DNA from: CALARM01 sp040217695
GTDB lineage: Bacteria; Vulcanimicrobiota; SpSt-956; JAKJGF01
Direction: 5' to 3'
DNA: 64,000 nucleotides
NCBI GenBank assembly: GCA_040217695.1
Contig: JBEHWO010000003.1
Coordinates: 7,714-71,713 of the forward strand
Both the position numbers and the translations under genes were made by a program. Every line of letters begins with the position of its first letter. Within the stretch, counting starts at the first letter, position 1. Below, piece by piece: positions 34,306 to 42,412 of the stretch. The notes below the pieces were generated by a model, which had not been told where the DNA came from, ran no database searches, and was given only the letters and a program-made list of their open reading frames with translations.

Positions 34306-35346
34306 ATGGCAAAAAAAATAAAAAAGAAGGACAGTACAAAAGAGAAAGAAAGAGAAGAGAATAAGGAGAGAGACAAGAAAACAGAGGAGAGCAAGAAGGA
34401 AAAGAAAACAGAGGAGATCAGGAAGGAAAAAAAAACAGACGAGGATAAGAAAGAAAAGAAAATAGACGAGGATAAGAAAGAAAAGAAAATATACGAGGAT
34501 AAGAAAGAAAAAGGAAAGAAAAAAGAGGAAGAGAAGAAAGAGAGTGGGAAAGATAAGACTGGCCGGGAAGAAAAAAAGAAAGAGAAAAAAGAAAAAATAA
34601 AAGGGGGAAAAGTAAAAAAAGACGAAGATGAATTTGAATTTGATGATATAGGTGTGGAAGATGAATTTGAATTTGATGATACAGGTATTGAAGATGGCGA
34701 AGGTGAAGAAGATGAATATTTAGATGACGAAGACGAAAATATATATGATGAAGATATGGAAGTAGAAGAAGAGGAAGAAGAGGAAGAAGAGGAAGAAGAG
34801 GAAGAAGAGGAAGAAGAGGAAGAAGAGGAAGAAGAGGAAGAAGAGGAAGAAGAGGAATATGAAGGCGACGACGAATATGAAGGCGACGACGAATATGAAG
34901 GCGACGACGAATATGAAGACGACGATGAATATGAAGACGACGACGAATATGAAGATGACGACGAATATGAAGATGACTACGATGAACTAACTTCTGCACA
35001 AAAAGCTTTTGTACCGGGAAGATTTTCCATGTCGGATGATGATATAGAAAAAATTGTAGCTAAAATTGGCTCTGTAAAACAGGATGGGAAACAGGGGCTG
35101 AAAACCAGAGAGAGTATAAATGAAATGGCCTATTCTCATAGCCTTGAATTAATAAAAGTACTCATACCGGCAGCAAATCTGGATAAGAAAAAGCCTTTCC
35201 CTGATTATCTTATATGGCTTTATGAAAATCTGGCAGCCAGACTGGCTGAAGTATTTGAAAAAGCAAAGCCGGAAAAACGTGATCCTCCTGAAGTTGTTAA
35301 AGGTTTTGAAGCTCTGGTAAGTGATTTTAAAGGTAAAAAAGAATAG
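34306..35346 (+). CDS. Extremely charged repeat protein with small C-terminal domain
   Basis: 346 residues. Residues 1-110 are Lys/Glu-rich, with repeats of the type DEDKKEKK. About 110-230 is almost wholly acidic: EFEFDD motifs, a run of more than thirty Glu, and then repeats of EGDDEY/EDDDEY. The last 115 residues (DELTSAQKAFVPGRF onward) look like a folded helical domain with LIKVLIPAANLDKKKPFPDYL and resemble nothing I recognise. It may be a cation- or protein-binding scaffold. The start follows a weak AATGGAGAG site. Composition differs sharply from the neighbours. Confidence 0.7.
   Translation: MAKKIKKKDSTKEKEREENKERDKKTEESKKEKKTEEIRKEKKTDEDKKEKKIDEDKKEKKIYEDKKEKGKKKEEEKKESGKDKTGREEKKKEKKEKIKGGKVKKDEDEFEFDDIGVEDEFEFDDTGIEDGEGEEDEYLDDEDENIYDEDMEVEEEEEEEEEEEEEEEEEEEEEEEEEEEEEEEYEGDDEYEGDDEYEGDDEYEDDDEYEDDDEYEDDDEYEDDYDELTSAQKAFVPGRFSMSDDDIEKIVAKIGSVKQDGKQGLKTRESINEMAYSHSLELIKVLIPAANLDKKKPFPDYLIWLYENLAARLAEVFEKAKPEKRDPPEVVKGFEALVSDFKGKKE
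34758..34980. repeat. In-gene tandem repeats: GAAGAGGAA units then 18-bp units
   Basis: Positions 34763-34858 are a pure GAA/GAG codon tract built of GAAGAAGAG. 34859-34978 holds 18-bp units (GAATATGAAGGCGACGAC and the GACGAC-for-GGCGAC variant). Both are prone to slippage length change. Confidence 0.85.
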
Positions 35347-35487
35347 TGAGCCATGATTGTGTTTAAAAATAACAGGTGATTTTACATATACCATGGAAGA
35401 GGAAATTTATTATAGAAGATTTTTTGAAGAGAGTGTCATAGATTTTATTTAAATTTCTCTTTACATTCTCTTTTTGAAATTATCAGA

Positions 35488-35540
35488 GTGAACAGTGAAT
35501 GGTGAATAGAATATGATATTACTTACCATTCACTGTTCAT
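35488..35540. repeat. Inverted heptad array (GTGAATA type)
   Basis: GTGAACAGTGAATGGTGAAT is followed after a short spacer by CCATTCACTGTTCATTA, its reverse complement. It could form a hairpin of about 17 bp. It abuts element A. Confidence 0.8.
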
Positions 35541-35645
35541 TATTGACCTGAGCATAAGCATGTAATAAAGGTCTTGCTCCCGTCACACGTTACGCGTTAC
35601 GCTTCACGAGAGCAGTTATGTATTATTTATACTCATCTCAGTAAT
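35540..35645. repeat. Element A copy 3 (inverted orientation)
   Basis: Left end TTATTGACCTGAGCATAA, right end TTATACTCATCTCAGTAA. The core CCGTCACACGTTACGCGTTA continues to CGCTTCACGAG. Confidence 0.85.
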
Positions 35646-35932
35646 TAGAGACTTATATGAAATTAATTGTAATTTCCAGCATAAATGGAGCTATGTGTCG
35701 CAAAAAAACACAATCAAATATATTGAAATTATATAGTTTTCTGATATAATAATTTTATAATAATTTTTGTTAAAATTATAAGCCAGGTTGATAGGATTAT
35801 AAAAATAAAATCGACTGCAACTTATGTGGTTTTACACATAGTCGCAATGTCGGATAAGAACCGTGAGGTTAACGTTGTATTTTATGCGGATTTTAATGGT
35901 CTGTGTAAATATAAATCAACTTATATGCAATT

Positions 35933-36337
35933 ATGAGGTTTCTCATTGTAGATGACGAGATTACGAGCAGAAAAATTTTACAGAAAAGTCTTAAACCCTA
36001 TGGTTCCTGTGACTTTGCTGTCAATGGTGCTGAAGCAATTACCTTTTTTAAGAAAGCTCTTGAAGAGGAATGTCCCTATGACTTGATCTGTATGGATATT
36101 ATGATGCCCAATATAGATGGACAGCAGGCAGTAAAAGAAATCAGGAAGTTAGAAAAAGAGAAAGGTATAAAACCGAAAAAAGAAGTGAAAATCATTATGG
36201 TAACAGCCCTGGGAGACCCGAAGAATGCTGTAGAAGCTTTTTATCATGGCAAAGCCACTTCTTATCTGGTAAAACCTATAAGTGTAGAAAAACTTCTTGG
36301 AGAAGTAAAAAAATTCGGATTAATACCTGAAGCATAA
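35933..36337 (+). CDS. Single-domain response regulator (CheY-like)
   Basis: 134 residues, receiver domain only. Acidic pair DDE (residues 7-9), phospho-acceptor Asp in CMDIMMPNIDG, the Thr of MVTAL, and Lys in VKPIS. A 10-residue insertion (KEKGIKPKKE) lies before the fourth strand. No DNA-binding domain, so the output is protein-protein, as in CheY. The cheR-cheD-cheB group follows on the other strand. No obvious ribosome site precedes the ATG. Confidence 0.85.
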   Translation: MRFLIVDDEITSRKILQKSLKPYGSCDFAVNGAEAITFFKKALEEECPYDLICMDIMMPNIDGQQAVKEIRKLEKEKGIKPKKEVKIIMVTALGDPKNAVEAFYHGKATSYLVKPISVEKLLGEVKKFGLIPEA

Positions 36338-36431
36338 TTTGGTTAACAGGTATTTTATAGTGTTTATGTGCGGGGATGTTTTGAAGAAAACGTCTCTTGA
36401 TTATGTACACAGTAATTTTTCAGATGCTGAC

Positions 36432-36612
36432 AGTGCTGAATACGACACCTGATAATCTGTGAACCTGTCTCCTCCCGTCACGCGTCACGATTGTAAATAT
36501 GATATGGTTATTTTTTACAAACACCGAGTAATGCCAACGATAAATACGACACCTGATAATCTTTGATTTTGTCTCCTCCCGTCACGCGTTACGCGTTACG
36601 CTTCACGATATA
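36432..36612. repeat. Two adjoining element B/C chimeras
   Basis: Unit one (36432-36528) starts AGTGCTGAATACGACACCTG, has core CCCGTCACGCGTCACG, and ends with the C-type GATATGGTTATTTTTTAC. Unit two (36526-36612) starts GAGTAATGCCAACGATAAAT with core CGTCACGCGTTACGCGTTAC. The 431-base gap between genes (36338-36768) is almost all repeats. Confidence 0.75.
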
Positions 36613-36643
36613 TAAGATTCTGGTTACTAATTTATCTGTTACG

Positions 36644-36763
36644 GTACTAAGGGACTGTAAGAAAATAACTCTGGCAAATTATGGTTTTTTTCCTCCCGTC
36701 ACGCGTTACGCGTTACGCGTCACGATTGTAAATATGATAAGGTTATTTTTTACAACCCCTAAG
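36644..36763. repeat. Element C copy with clear terminal inverted repeats
   Basis: Left end ACTAAGGGACTGTAAGAAAA. The right end on the other strand is ACTTAGGGGTTGTAAAAAAT. The core CGTCACGCGTTACGCGTTAC continues to GCGTCACG. Same halves as at 14124 and 41980. Confidence 0.8.
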
Positions 36764-36768
36764 TGTGA

Positions 36769-37836
36769 CTAACCGCATAATCTGAGAACTTCCTGGGCAA
36801 TTCTTTCAAGTGGAAGGATCTTGTCTACGCCACCCAGTTTAATTGCTTCATTTGGCATACCAAAAACAACACATGTAGCTTCATCCTGGGCAATATTTAT
36901 GGAACCGGCATCTTTCATTTCCTTCATGCCATGAGCACCGTCATCTCCCATGCCGGTCATAATAACGCCTACGGCATTTTTACCTGCATATCTTGCCGCA
37001 GAACGAAACAAAACATCTACTGAAGGACGGTGACGGCTTACCAGAGGCCCATCTTTTACTTCCACATAATAACGGGCACCGCTTCTTTTCAGAAGCGTAT
37101 GGCGATTTCCGGGAGCTATAAGGGCACGTCCCCTGACTACTGTATCATTATCGGCAGCCTCTTTGACTGTTACACGACACAGGCCATCAAGACGTTTTGA
37201 AAAAGCTGCAGTAAAATGTTCAGGCATATGCTGTACAATGACTATTCCGGGTGAATCGGCAGGCAGAGCTTCCAGAAAAATTCTCAGGGCTTCTGTTCCT
37301 CCTGTAGAAGCACCCACTATGGCTACCTTTTCGGTAGTTTGAATCATAGCGCTCGATGTAGGTTTTGCTATGACTGCATCGGCAGTAAGTTTTGGCGCCA
37401 CATTCTGTGTGGCAGGGGAAATCCTTCTTAATCTGGCTACTGCAGCAGCTTTGACTGCATCGCATATCTGAACTTTTGATTCTTCCAGAAATTGCTTGAC
37501 TCCGAGTTTGGGCTTCTGTATTATTTCTACTGCTCCATATTCGAAAGCCTTCAGGGTGGTCTCACAGCCTTTTTCCGTGAGGCTTGAACACATAACAACA
37601 GGTATCGGATGCTGGCTCATGAGCTTGCGCAGAAATGTAATACCATCCATACGGGGCATTTCTACATCAAGAGTTATGACATCAGGTACTTCTGTATTCA
37701 TTTTTTTTGCTGCCACATAGGGATCTGAAGCTGCCCCCATTACTTCTATTTGAGGATCAGAAGATAATATATCCTGAAGTGTCTGTCTGACAACGGCGGA
37801 ATCGTCAACTATAAGAACTTTAATTTTATTTTTCAT
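36769..37836 (-). CDS. cheB: Chemotaxis protein-glutamate methylesterase CheB
   Basis: 355 residues. The receiver (1-120) has DDS, phospho-acceptor Asp57 (ITLDVEMPRMDG) and Lys108. The methylesterase domain (about 165-355) has Ser177 (VGASTGGTEAL), His203 (IVQHMPEHFT) and the Asp of MTGMGDDGAHG. It removes methyl groups from, or deamidates, chemoreceptors. It starts 4 bases after cheD; the order cheR-cheD-cheB on one strand is a typical adaptation module. No receptor, cheA or cheW is in the window. Confidence 0.95.
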   Translation of the reverse strand: MKNKIKVLIVDDSAVVRQTLQDILSSDPQIEVMGAASDPYVAAKKMNTEVPDVITLDVEMPRMDGITFLRKLMSQHPIPVVMCSSLTEKGCETTLKAFEYGAVEIIQKPKLGVKQFLEESKVQICDAVKAAAVARLRRISPATQNVAPKLTADAVIAKPTSSAMIQTTEKVAIVGASTGGTEALRIFLEALPADSPGIVIVQHMPEHFTAAFSKRLDGLCRVTVKEAADNDTVVRGRALIAPGNRHTLLKRSGARYYVEVKDGPLVSRHRPSVDVLFRSAARYAGKNAVGVIMTGMGDDGAHGMKEMKDAGSINIAQDEATCVVFGMPNEAIKLGGVDKILPLERIAQEVLRLCG

Positions 37837-37840
37837 ATTA

Positions 37841-38350
37841 TCAATTATCTCCTTTTTTAAGTCTTTTTAATAATACTTCTCCTGTATGAGTATAGAAAAA
37901 TATTTTACGTCCTCTTTTCCCTCCCGTATCGGAAACCATCAATCTCAGCTTCTCTTCTTTTATGGTATTCAGGGCTACCTGAATATTCTGCTGCCCTACT
38001 GTCAGTTTATTTTCATTTCCGTTATTGAATGAGAACATATCGGCTCCTCCGAATAATTTAACTTCAATTTCACAGGTTTTAATTCCATAATTTGATAACT
38101 GTGACACCATATAACTTATAGAATAATCAACATACTTAAAGGGTTCATTGCTGGTTTCTCTGATACATCTGTTTTTTTTATATACCGGTAGAGCTCCGTG
38201 ACATATAGCTCCTATTTTTAGCCTGTTATTAAACATGGTTACAGATATACAGGAACCGAGTACTGTTGCCACTAAAGTTGGTTTTTCTGCAATATATATT
38301 TCCCCTGCTTTTAAATGAATAACAGGTAAAGTAGTTTCTAAAATATTCAT
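37841..38350 (-). CDS. cheD: Chemoreceptor glutamine deamidase CheD
   Basis: 169 residues. Catalytic Cys34 (VLGSCISVTMF) and His51 (ICHGALP) are present, with the conserved KLFGGADMF and later DTGGKRGRKIFFYTHTG. It deamidates receptor glutamines and in some species interacts with CheC. The ATG overlaps the cheR stop (ATGA), and the stop is 4 bases before cheB, so the three genes are translationally linked. Confidence 0.93.
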   Translation of the reverse strand: MNILETTLPVIHLKAGEIYIAEKPTLVATVLGSCISVTMFNNRLKIGAICHGALPVYKKNRCIRETSNEPFKYVDYSISYMVSQLSNYGIKTCEIEVKLFGGADMFSFNNGNENKLTVGQQNIQVALNTIKEEKLRLMVSDTGGKRGRKIFFYTHTGEVLLKRLKKGDN

Positions 38351-39222
38351 TCTAATTTCCTGTAGATTGTCGGTGCCACCTGAACCAGCGGTATGCTGAG
38401 CCCATGAAGTGTTTCAGAATGGCCCATAAAGAGATATCCTCCGAAGGTAAGTTGTTTGTAAAATTTATTTAACAGTCTTTCCTGAGTTGCTCTGTCAAAA
38501 TAAATTATTACATTACGACAGAATATTATTTCCATAGGTTCCTGTATGCCAAAATTACTGTCCATAAGATTGAGTCTTCGAAAGTTAATGAGAGTTCTTA
38601 ATTCAGGAACAATTCTTACAAATTTTTTATTTTTATCTTTATTTTTCATCATATATTTATGTTTTAATAGAACAGGTATTCCTTCTATTTTTTCCATATC
38701 ATAAATACCTTTTGCAGCCTTTTGAAGCACTTCCGTAGATATGTCGGTTGCAAGAATCGTAAAATTAAATCCGCTGTATTTTTCTCCGAATTCACTCAAA
38801 ACGATTGCCATGGTATAAGGTTCTTCTCCCGTAGAACATCCTGCGCTCCAGACCCTGATTCTTCTGTGTATACCATGTACTGAAGAATTAAGTAATTCAG
38901 GCACTGCAGTCTGGGTTAAATAATCAAAATGGGCAGGTTCACGGAAAAAATCTGTTTTATTGGTAGTAATAACGTCGATCATATGAATAAGTTCAGTCTC
39001 GATTCCATGAGGGCTGAATATGTAGTCACAGTATTCACTGAATGAAGCTATAGAAAGTACTTTCAGTCTTTTCCTTATACGGGCTTCAAGCATGATCTTT
39101 TTGTTTGGCGGAAGTTTGATACCTACTTCATTGTAGATAAAATCACTCAGAATTCTGTAATTCCTCGTAGACATAGATGTTGAATATAAATCGCCTGATT
39201 GTCTTTTTGTATCTTTATCCAT
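38347..39222 (-). CDS. cheR: Chemotaxis protein methyltransferase CheR
   Basis: 291 residues. The N-terminal helical domain (about 15-75: ILSDFIYNEVGIKLPPNKKI) is followed by the SAM-binding methyltransferase domain with VWSAGCSTGEEPYTMAIVL, LATDISTEVL and IIFCRNVIIYFD. It methylates receptor glutamates. The GTG at 39234 is part of the ribosome site AGGTG; the ATG at 39222 is preferred. A promoter with 17-base spacing lies just upstream, making this the first gene of cheR-cheD-cheB. Confidence 0.93.
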   Translation of the reverse strand: MDKDTKRQSGDLYSTSMSTRNYRILSDFIYNEVGIKLPPNKKIMLEARIRKRLKVLSIASFSEYCDYIFSPHGIETELIHMIDVITTNKTDFFREPAHFDYLTQTAVPELLNSSVHGIHRRIRVWSAGCSTGEEPYTMAIVLSEFGEKYSGFNFTILATDISTEVLQKAAKGIYDMEKIEGIPVLLKHKYMMKNKDKNKKFVRIVPELRTLINFRRLNLMDSNFGIQEPMEIIFCRNVIIYFDRATQERLLNKFYKQLTFGGYLFMGHSETLHGLSIPLVQVAPTIYRKLE

Positions 39223-39255
39223 AAATATATTCACCTGCTAAAGAATGATATTATT

Positions 39256-39284
39256 ATTCTACCTTATCTGATAATATTCTTCAA
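39256..39284 (-). promoter_or_regulatory. Promoter of the cheR-cheD-cheB operon
   Basis: Minus strand: TTGAAG (39279-39284), a 17-base spacer, and TAGAAT (39256-39261). The cheR ATG is 33 bases downstream of the -10. It looks like a housekeeping sigma site rather than a sigma-28 flagellar site. Confidence 0.55.
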
Positions 39285-39314
39285 TATCTATATGGAATTT
39301 AGTACGAGTGAAAG

Positions 39315-39402
39315 TTACCGGGGTGAGCATAAATAATACATATAAGCTCTCGTAACGCATGACGGGAGGAATGATTTTATGACTTGTTTCTCAGGTCAGT
39401 AA
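39315..39402. repeat. Element A copy 4
   Basis: Left end TTACCGGGGTGAGCATAAAT, right end TTTCTCAGGTCAGTAA (partly decayed). The core is CTCTCGTAACGCATGACGGG. Confidence 0.8.
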
Positions 39403-39584
39403 ATAAAAATTTTCATGAAGGATAAATTTGTCCGATGATGAAATAATAATAAGGTCAGTATTTTTTTGTAATTTATTCTTCCCATGCTTTATGAGGGGAT
39501 GAGTATTTACGGATTTATTATGAATTTTTTTAAAGGAGGGGAATAGTCAGGGATTTTTTTTAGAAAATTTCCTGATACCTGTTT

Positions 39585-40508
39585 ATGAAAGTAATTATAT
39601 GTGATCCTATCGACAAAGAATCTTTAGGTAAATTACAGGCCCATAAGGGATTGGAAGTAGATGAGAAGACCGGCCTTGCACCTGATGAACTGTTGAAAAT
39701 CACAGGTGATTATCATGCTATGGTTGTAAGAAGTGCTACAAAGGTTACTGCAGATGTAATTAAAGCAGCGAAAAATCTCAAACTGGTAGTAAGAGGCGGT
39801 GTGGGTGTTGATAATATAGATGTAAAATGTGCGGAAGCAGCAGGCATCAAAGTGGCAAATACCCCCAATGCCAGTTCCATATCAGTAGCGGAAATGGCAA
39901 TAGCCATGATGTTTGGACTGGCGAAAAAATTGACCTATCTTGATTCTTCAATGAAAAATGGCAAATGGGTTAAAAAGGGTTATAAAGCAATGGAACTCTG
40001 CGGGAAAACTGTCGGTATTATCGGTATGGGAAGAATAGGTCAGGAAGTGGCAAGAAGGGCTCTCGGTCTCGGCATGCATGTACATTTTCAGGATGTCAGA
40101 TCTATTCTTACTTTTGATCCTACAGGTATGGGGACAGAACAGCATCCAATGAAGGTTATACTTGAAGAATCAGATTTTATAACACTTCATACTCCTTTTA
40201 TAAAAGAACATGGTCCAATACTCAAAGCAGAACATTTTGAGAAAATGAAAGACGGAGTTTTTATTATAAATTGTGCCAGAGGCGGAGTCGTTGATGAAAA
40301 AGCCCTCCTGGATGCACTGAAATCAGGAAAAGTAGCAGGAGCAGGTATTGATGTGTTCGAAACAGAACCTGCCTTCAGGGAAGAATTTAAAGAACTTGAA
40401 AATGTAATTCTCACCCCCCATGTAGCTGCTTCCACAAAAGAAGGTCAGGCAAGAGTCGGCAGTGAAGTTGCAAAGATAATTATAGATTTTTATGAAGCAA
40501 CCAAATAA
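39585..40508 (+). CDS. serA: D-3-phosphoglycerate dehydrogenase (short form)
   Basis: 307 residues: the catalytic and NAD-binding domains only, with no C-terminal ACT domain, so serine feedback through ACT is absent. The NAD-binding motif is GIIGMGRIGQEVARRAL. The catalytic Arg is in NCARGGVVDE, with the Glu in VFETEP and the His in LTPHVAAST. It makes 3-phosphohydroxypyruvate for serine synthesis. The neighbour downstream is DUF1015, a common companion of serA. The ATG has no evident ribosome site; a strong AAAGGAGGGG lies 45 bases upstream, with an intervening hairpin-like TCAGG-CCTGA. Confidence 0.9.
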   Translation: MKVIICDPIDKESLGKLQAHKGLEVDEKTGLAPDELLKITGDYHAMVVRSATKVTADVIKAAKNLKLVVRGGVGVDNIDVKCAEAAGIKVANTPNASSISVAEMAIAMMFGLAKKLTYLDSSMKNGKWVKKGYKAMELCGKTVGIIGMGRIGQEVARRALGLGMHVHFQDVRSILTFDPTGMGTEQHPMKVILEESDFITLHTPFIKEHGPILKAEHFEKMKDGVFIINCARGGVVDEKALLDALKSGKVAGAGIDVFETEPAFREEFKELENVILTPHVAASTKEGQARVGSEVAKIIIDFYEATK

Positions 40509-40614
40509 GTGAGTAGTGAATAGTGAGTAGTGAGTAGAAGTAATCACTACTCACTTTCATTATAAATAGTTGCTTTCGAGCATTATACCCGCGTCACGCG
40601 TCACGCGTCACGAT
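40509..40614. repeat. Inverted GTGAGTA heptads and CGTCACG array between serA and DUF1015
   Basis: Heptads GTGAGTA, GTGAATA, GTGAGTA, GTGAGTA begin at the base after the serA stop and are mirrored by TCACTACTCAC (40544-40554). A separate array CGCGTCACGCGTCACG lies at 40591-40614, ending just before the AAAGGAGG site of the next gene. Confidence 0.85.
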
Positions 40615-40631
40615 TTAAAGGAGGCTTATAT

Positions 40632-41891
40632 ATGTCCGTAGTAAAACCTTTCAGAGGTGTCAGACCTGCAAAAGGTCTGGAAGAAAAAGTGGCAGCAGTG
40701 CCATATGATGTAGTAAATTTTGAAGAAGCCAGGGAAATAGCTTCACCCAATCCCTGCAGTTTCCTTCATATAGAGAAATCCGAGATAGACCTTGATCCGG
40801 GACTTCATATGCATGACAGGAAGATCTTTGAAAAGGCAAAAGAAAATCTCAAGAAGTTTATTGCAGAAGGCACTATGATAAGAGATGAAAAGAAATGTTA
40901 TTATATATACCGTCAGATTATGCCCGTAGGCGATAAACTTCATTCTCAGACAGGTCTTCTGGCAGGAGCATCTGTGAAAGAATATGAAGAAGATCTCATA
41001 AAAAAGCATGAACATACCAGGAAAGATAAAGAAGAAGAAAGAACCCTTCATGTAGATACGGCAAATGCAAATACAGGCCCTGTTTTTCTTGCCTATAAAC
41101 AGAGGAAATCCATAGATGATATAGTTGAGAATATAACCGGCCAGAATCCTGATTATGATTTTACCGCTACAGACGGTATAAGACATACTCTCTGGGTCGT
41201 ATCAGATGAGGTAACAATCAATAACATTGCAGAAGAATTTAAGAAGATAGATTGCCTCTACGTGGCAGACGGGCATCACCGTTCCGCTGCCGCTACAAGG
41301 GTGGCCCGGAGAAGAAAGGGAGAAAACCCGCACCATACAGGGGAAGAGGAATATAATTTCTTCCTTTCCGTTATATTCCCTGCAAATCAGCTTTATATAA
41401 TGGACTATAACCGTGCCGTGAAAAACCTTGCAGGTAATACGCCTGACGGGTTTATGGAGAAAATTGCCGAAAAATTTGATATAGAAAAAATTGGAAAAGA
41501 CCCTTATAAACCGGAGTCATTACATACATTCGGCATGTATCTGGAAGGTTCATGGTTTAAACTTTCTGCAAAGAAAGGCACCTATCCGGAAGAAGATCCT
41601 GTTGCCTCTCTGGATGTTGCCATATTGCAGGAAAATCTCCTGGAACCGATTTTAGGCATTAAAAACCCCAGAGAAGATAAGAATATAGATTTCATAGGTG
41701 GCATGAGGGGACTTAAAGAACTGGTGAAACTTGTAGACAGCGGTAAGTTTAAAGTAGCTTTCGCCATGTACCCCACTTCTATGGAACAGCTTATGAATGT
41801 AGCTGATCAGGGTAAAGTTATGCCACCTAAATCTACATGGTTCGAACCGAAACTCAGAAGTGGCATGGTTGTCCATCTGTTAGAAGATTAA
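40632..41891 (+). CDS. DUF1015 family protein
   Basis: 419 residues, full length for the family. Diagnostic pieces are the N-terminal VKPFRGVRPAKGLEEKVAAV with the PYD motif, DPCSFLHIEK-like SFLHIEKSE, the central YVADGHHRSAAATRVA and the end KSTWFEPKLRSGMV. The family is frequently encoded beside serA or serC, as here, but its activity is not established. The start follows a strong AAAGGAGG. The heptad repeats on either side begin within a few bases of the neighbouring stop codons. Confidence 0.9.
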   Translation: MSVVKPFRGVRPAKGLEEKVAAVPYDVVNFEEAREIASPNPCSFLHIEKSEIDLDPGLHMHDRKIFEKAKENLKKFIAEGTMIRDEKKCYYIYRQIMPVGDKLHSQTGLLAGASVKEYEEDLIKKHEHTRKDKEEERTLHVDTANANTGPVFLAYKQRKSIDDIVENITGQNPDYDFTATDGIRHTLWVVSDEVTINNIAEEFKKIDCLYVADGHHRSAAATRVARRRKGENPHHTGEEEYNFFLSVIFPANQLYIMDYNRAVKNLAGNTPDGFMEKIAEKFDIEKIGKDPYKPESLHTFGMYLEGSWFKLSAKKGTYPEEDPVASLDVAILQENLLEPILGIKNPREDKNIDFIGGMRGLKELVKLVDSGKFKVAFAMYPTSMEQLMNVADQGKVMPPKSTWFEPKLRSGMVVHLLED

Positions 41892-41892
41892 T

Positions 41893-41959
41893 AGTGAAAA
41901 GTGAAAAGTGAAAAAATTAGATTTTACTTACTTTTCACTTTTCACCACTCACTATTTAC
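41893..41959. repeat. Inverted GTGAAAA heptad array
   Basis: GTGAAAAGTGAAAAGTGAAA, starting right after the DUF1015 stop codon, is mirrored by TTACTTTTCACTTTTCACCA. It can fold into a long AT-rich hairpin and may act as a terminator. Confidence 0.8.
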
Positions 41960-41979
41960 TAATTAATAGATTTACAAAA

Positions 41980-42096
41980 TTAAGGACTGTAAGAAAAATA
42001 ACTCTGGCAAATTATTAGAACGATTAGTATCCTCGCGTCACGCGTTGCGCGTCACGATATAAACTGTAAATATCATGTAGTTATTTCCTGAAAATT
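41980..42096. repeat. Element C copy 3
   Basis: Left half TTAAGGACTGTAAGAAAAAT, then CTCTGGCAAATTATTAG. The core CGCGTCACGCGTTGCGCGTC, then right half AACTGTAAATATCATGTAG. It abuts element E. Confidence 0.75.
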
Positions 42097-42243
42097 CTTG
42101 ACAATGTCACATTTAATAAAATAGCAATTAGCAAATAGCTGTTAGTTTTCAGTTAATAATTAAAGCTAATCGCTAACAGCTAATAGCTAAAAACTAAAAA
42201 CTAATAATTATTTTATCAAAGCAGGTAATATGACAATGTCAAG
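42097..42243. repeat. Element E copy 2
   Basis: Ends CTTGACAATGTCAC and TGACAATGTCAAG are perfect inverted repeats. The interior is heptads (GCAATTA, GCAAATA, GCTGTTA; mirrored by GCTAATC, GCTAACA, GCTAATA). The ends match copy 1 at 11124-11263 closely. Confidence 0.85.
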
Positions 42244-42412
42244 CTAATTACAATTTCCAGTAAAAGTGAAATTACCTGTCGTAAAAAACACTATCATTTT
42301 CTGCTGGTATTTTTGTAGTTTTTATTATGAAAAAATAATGATAATGCCGACAAATATATTACAGCAGTTGCTGTAAAGGACTGAAATTTTAATATAAAAA
42401 GGAGGAAATGTG

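Larger units (their letters stand above)
35347..35932. other. Non-coding 586-base region: heptad hairpin and element A
   Basis: No gene seen. It contains the inverted heptad set at 35488-35540 and element A copy 3 at 35540-35645. The rest is AT-rich. Confidence 0.6.

Noticed and set aside
34418..34999. A long minus-strand frame across the acidic repeat gene (Leu/Arg/His-rich)
   Set aside because: It is the antisense shadow of GAA/GAC codon repeats and has no ribosome site or normal composition.
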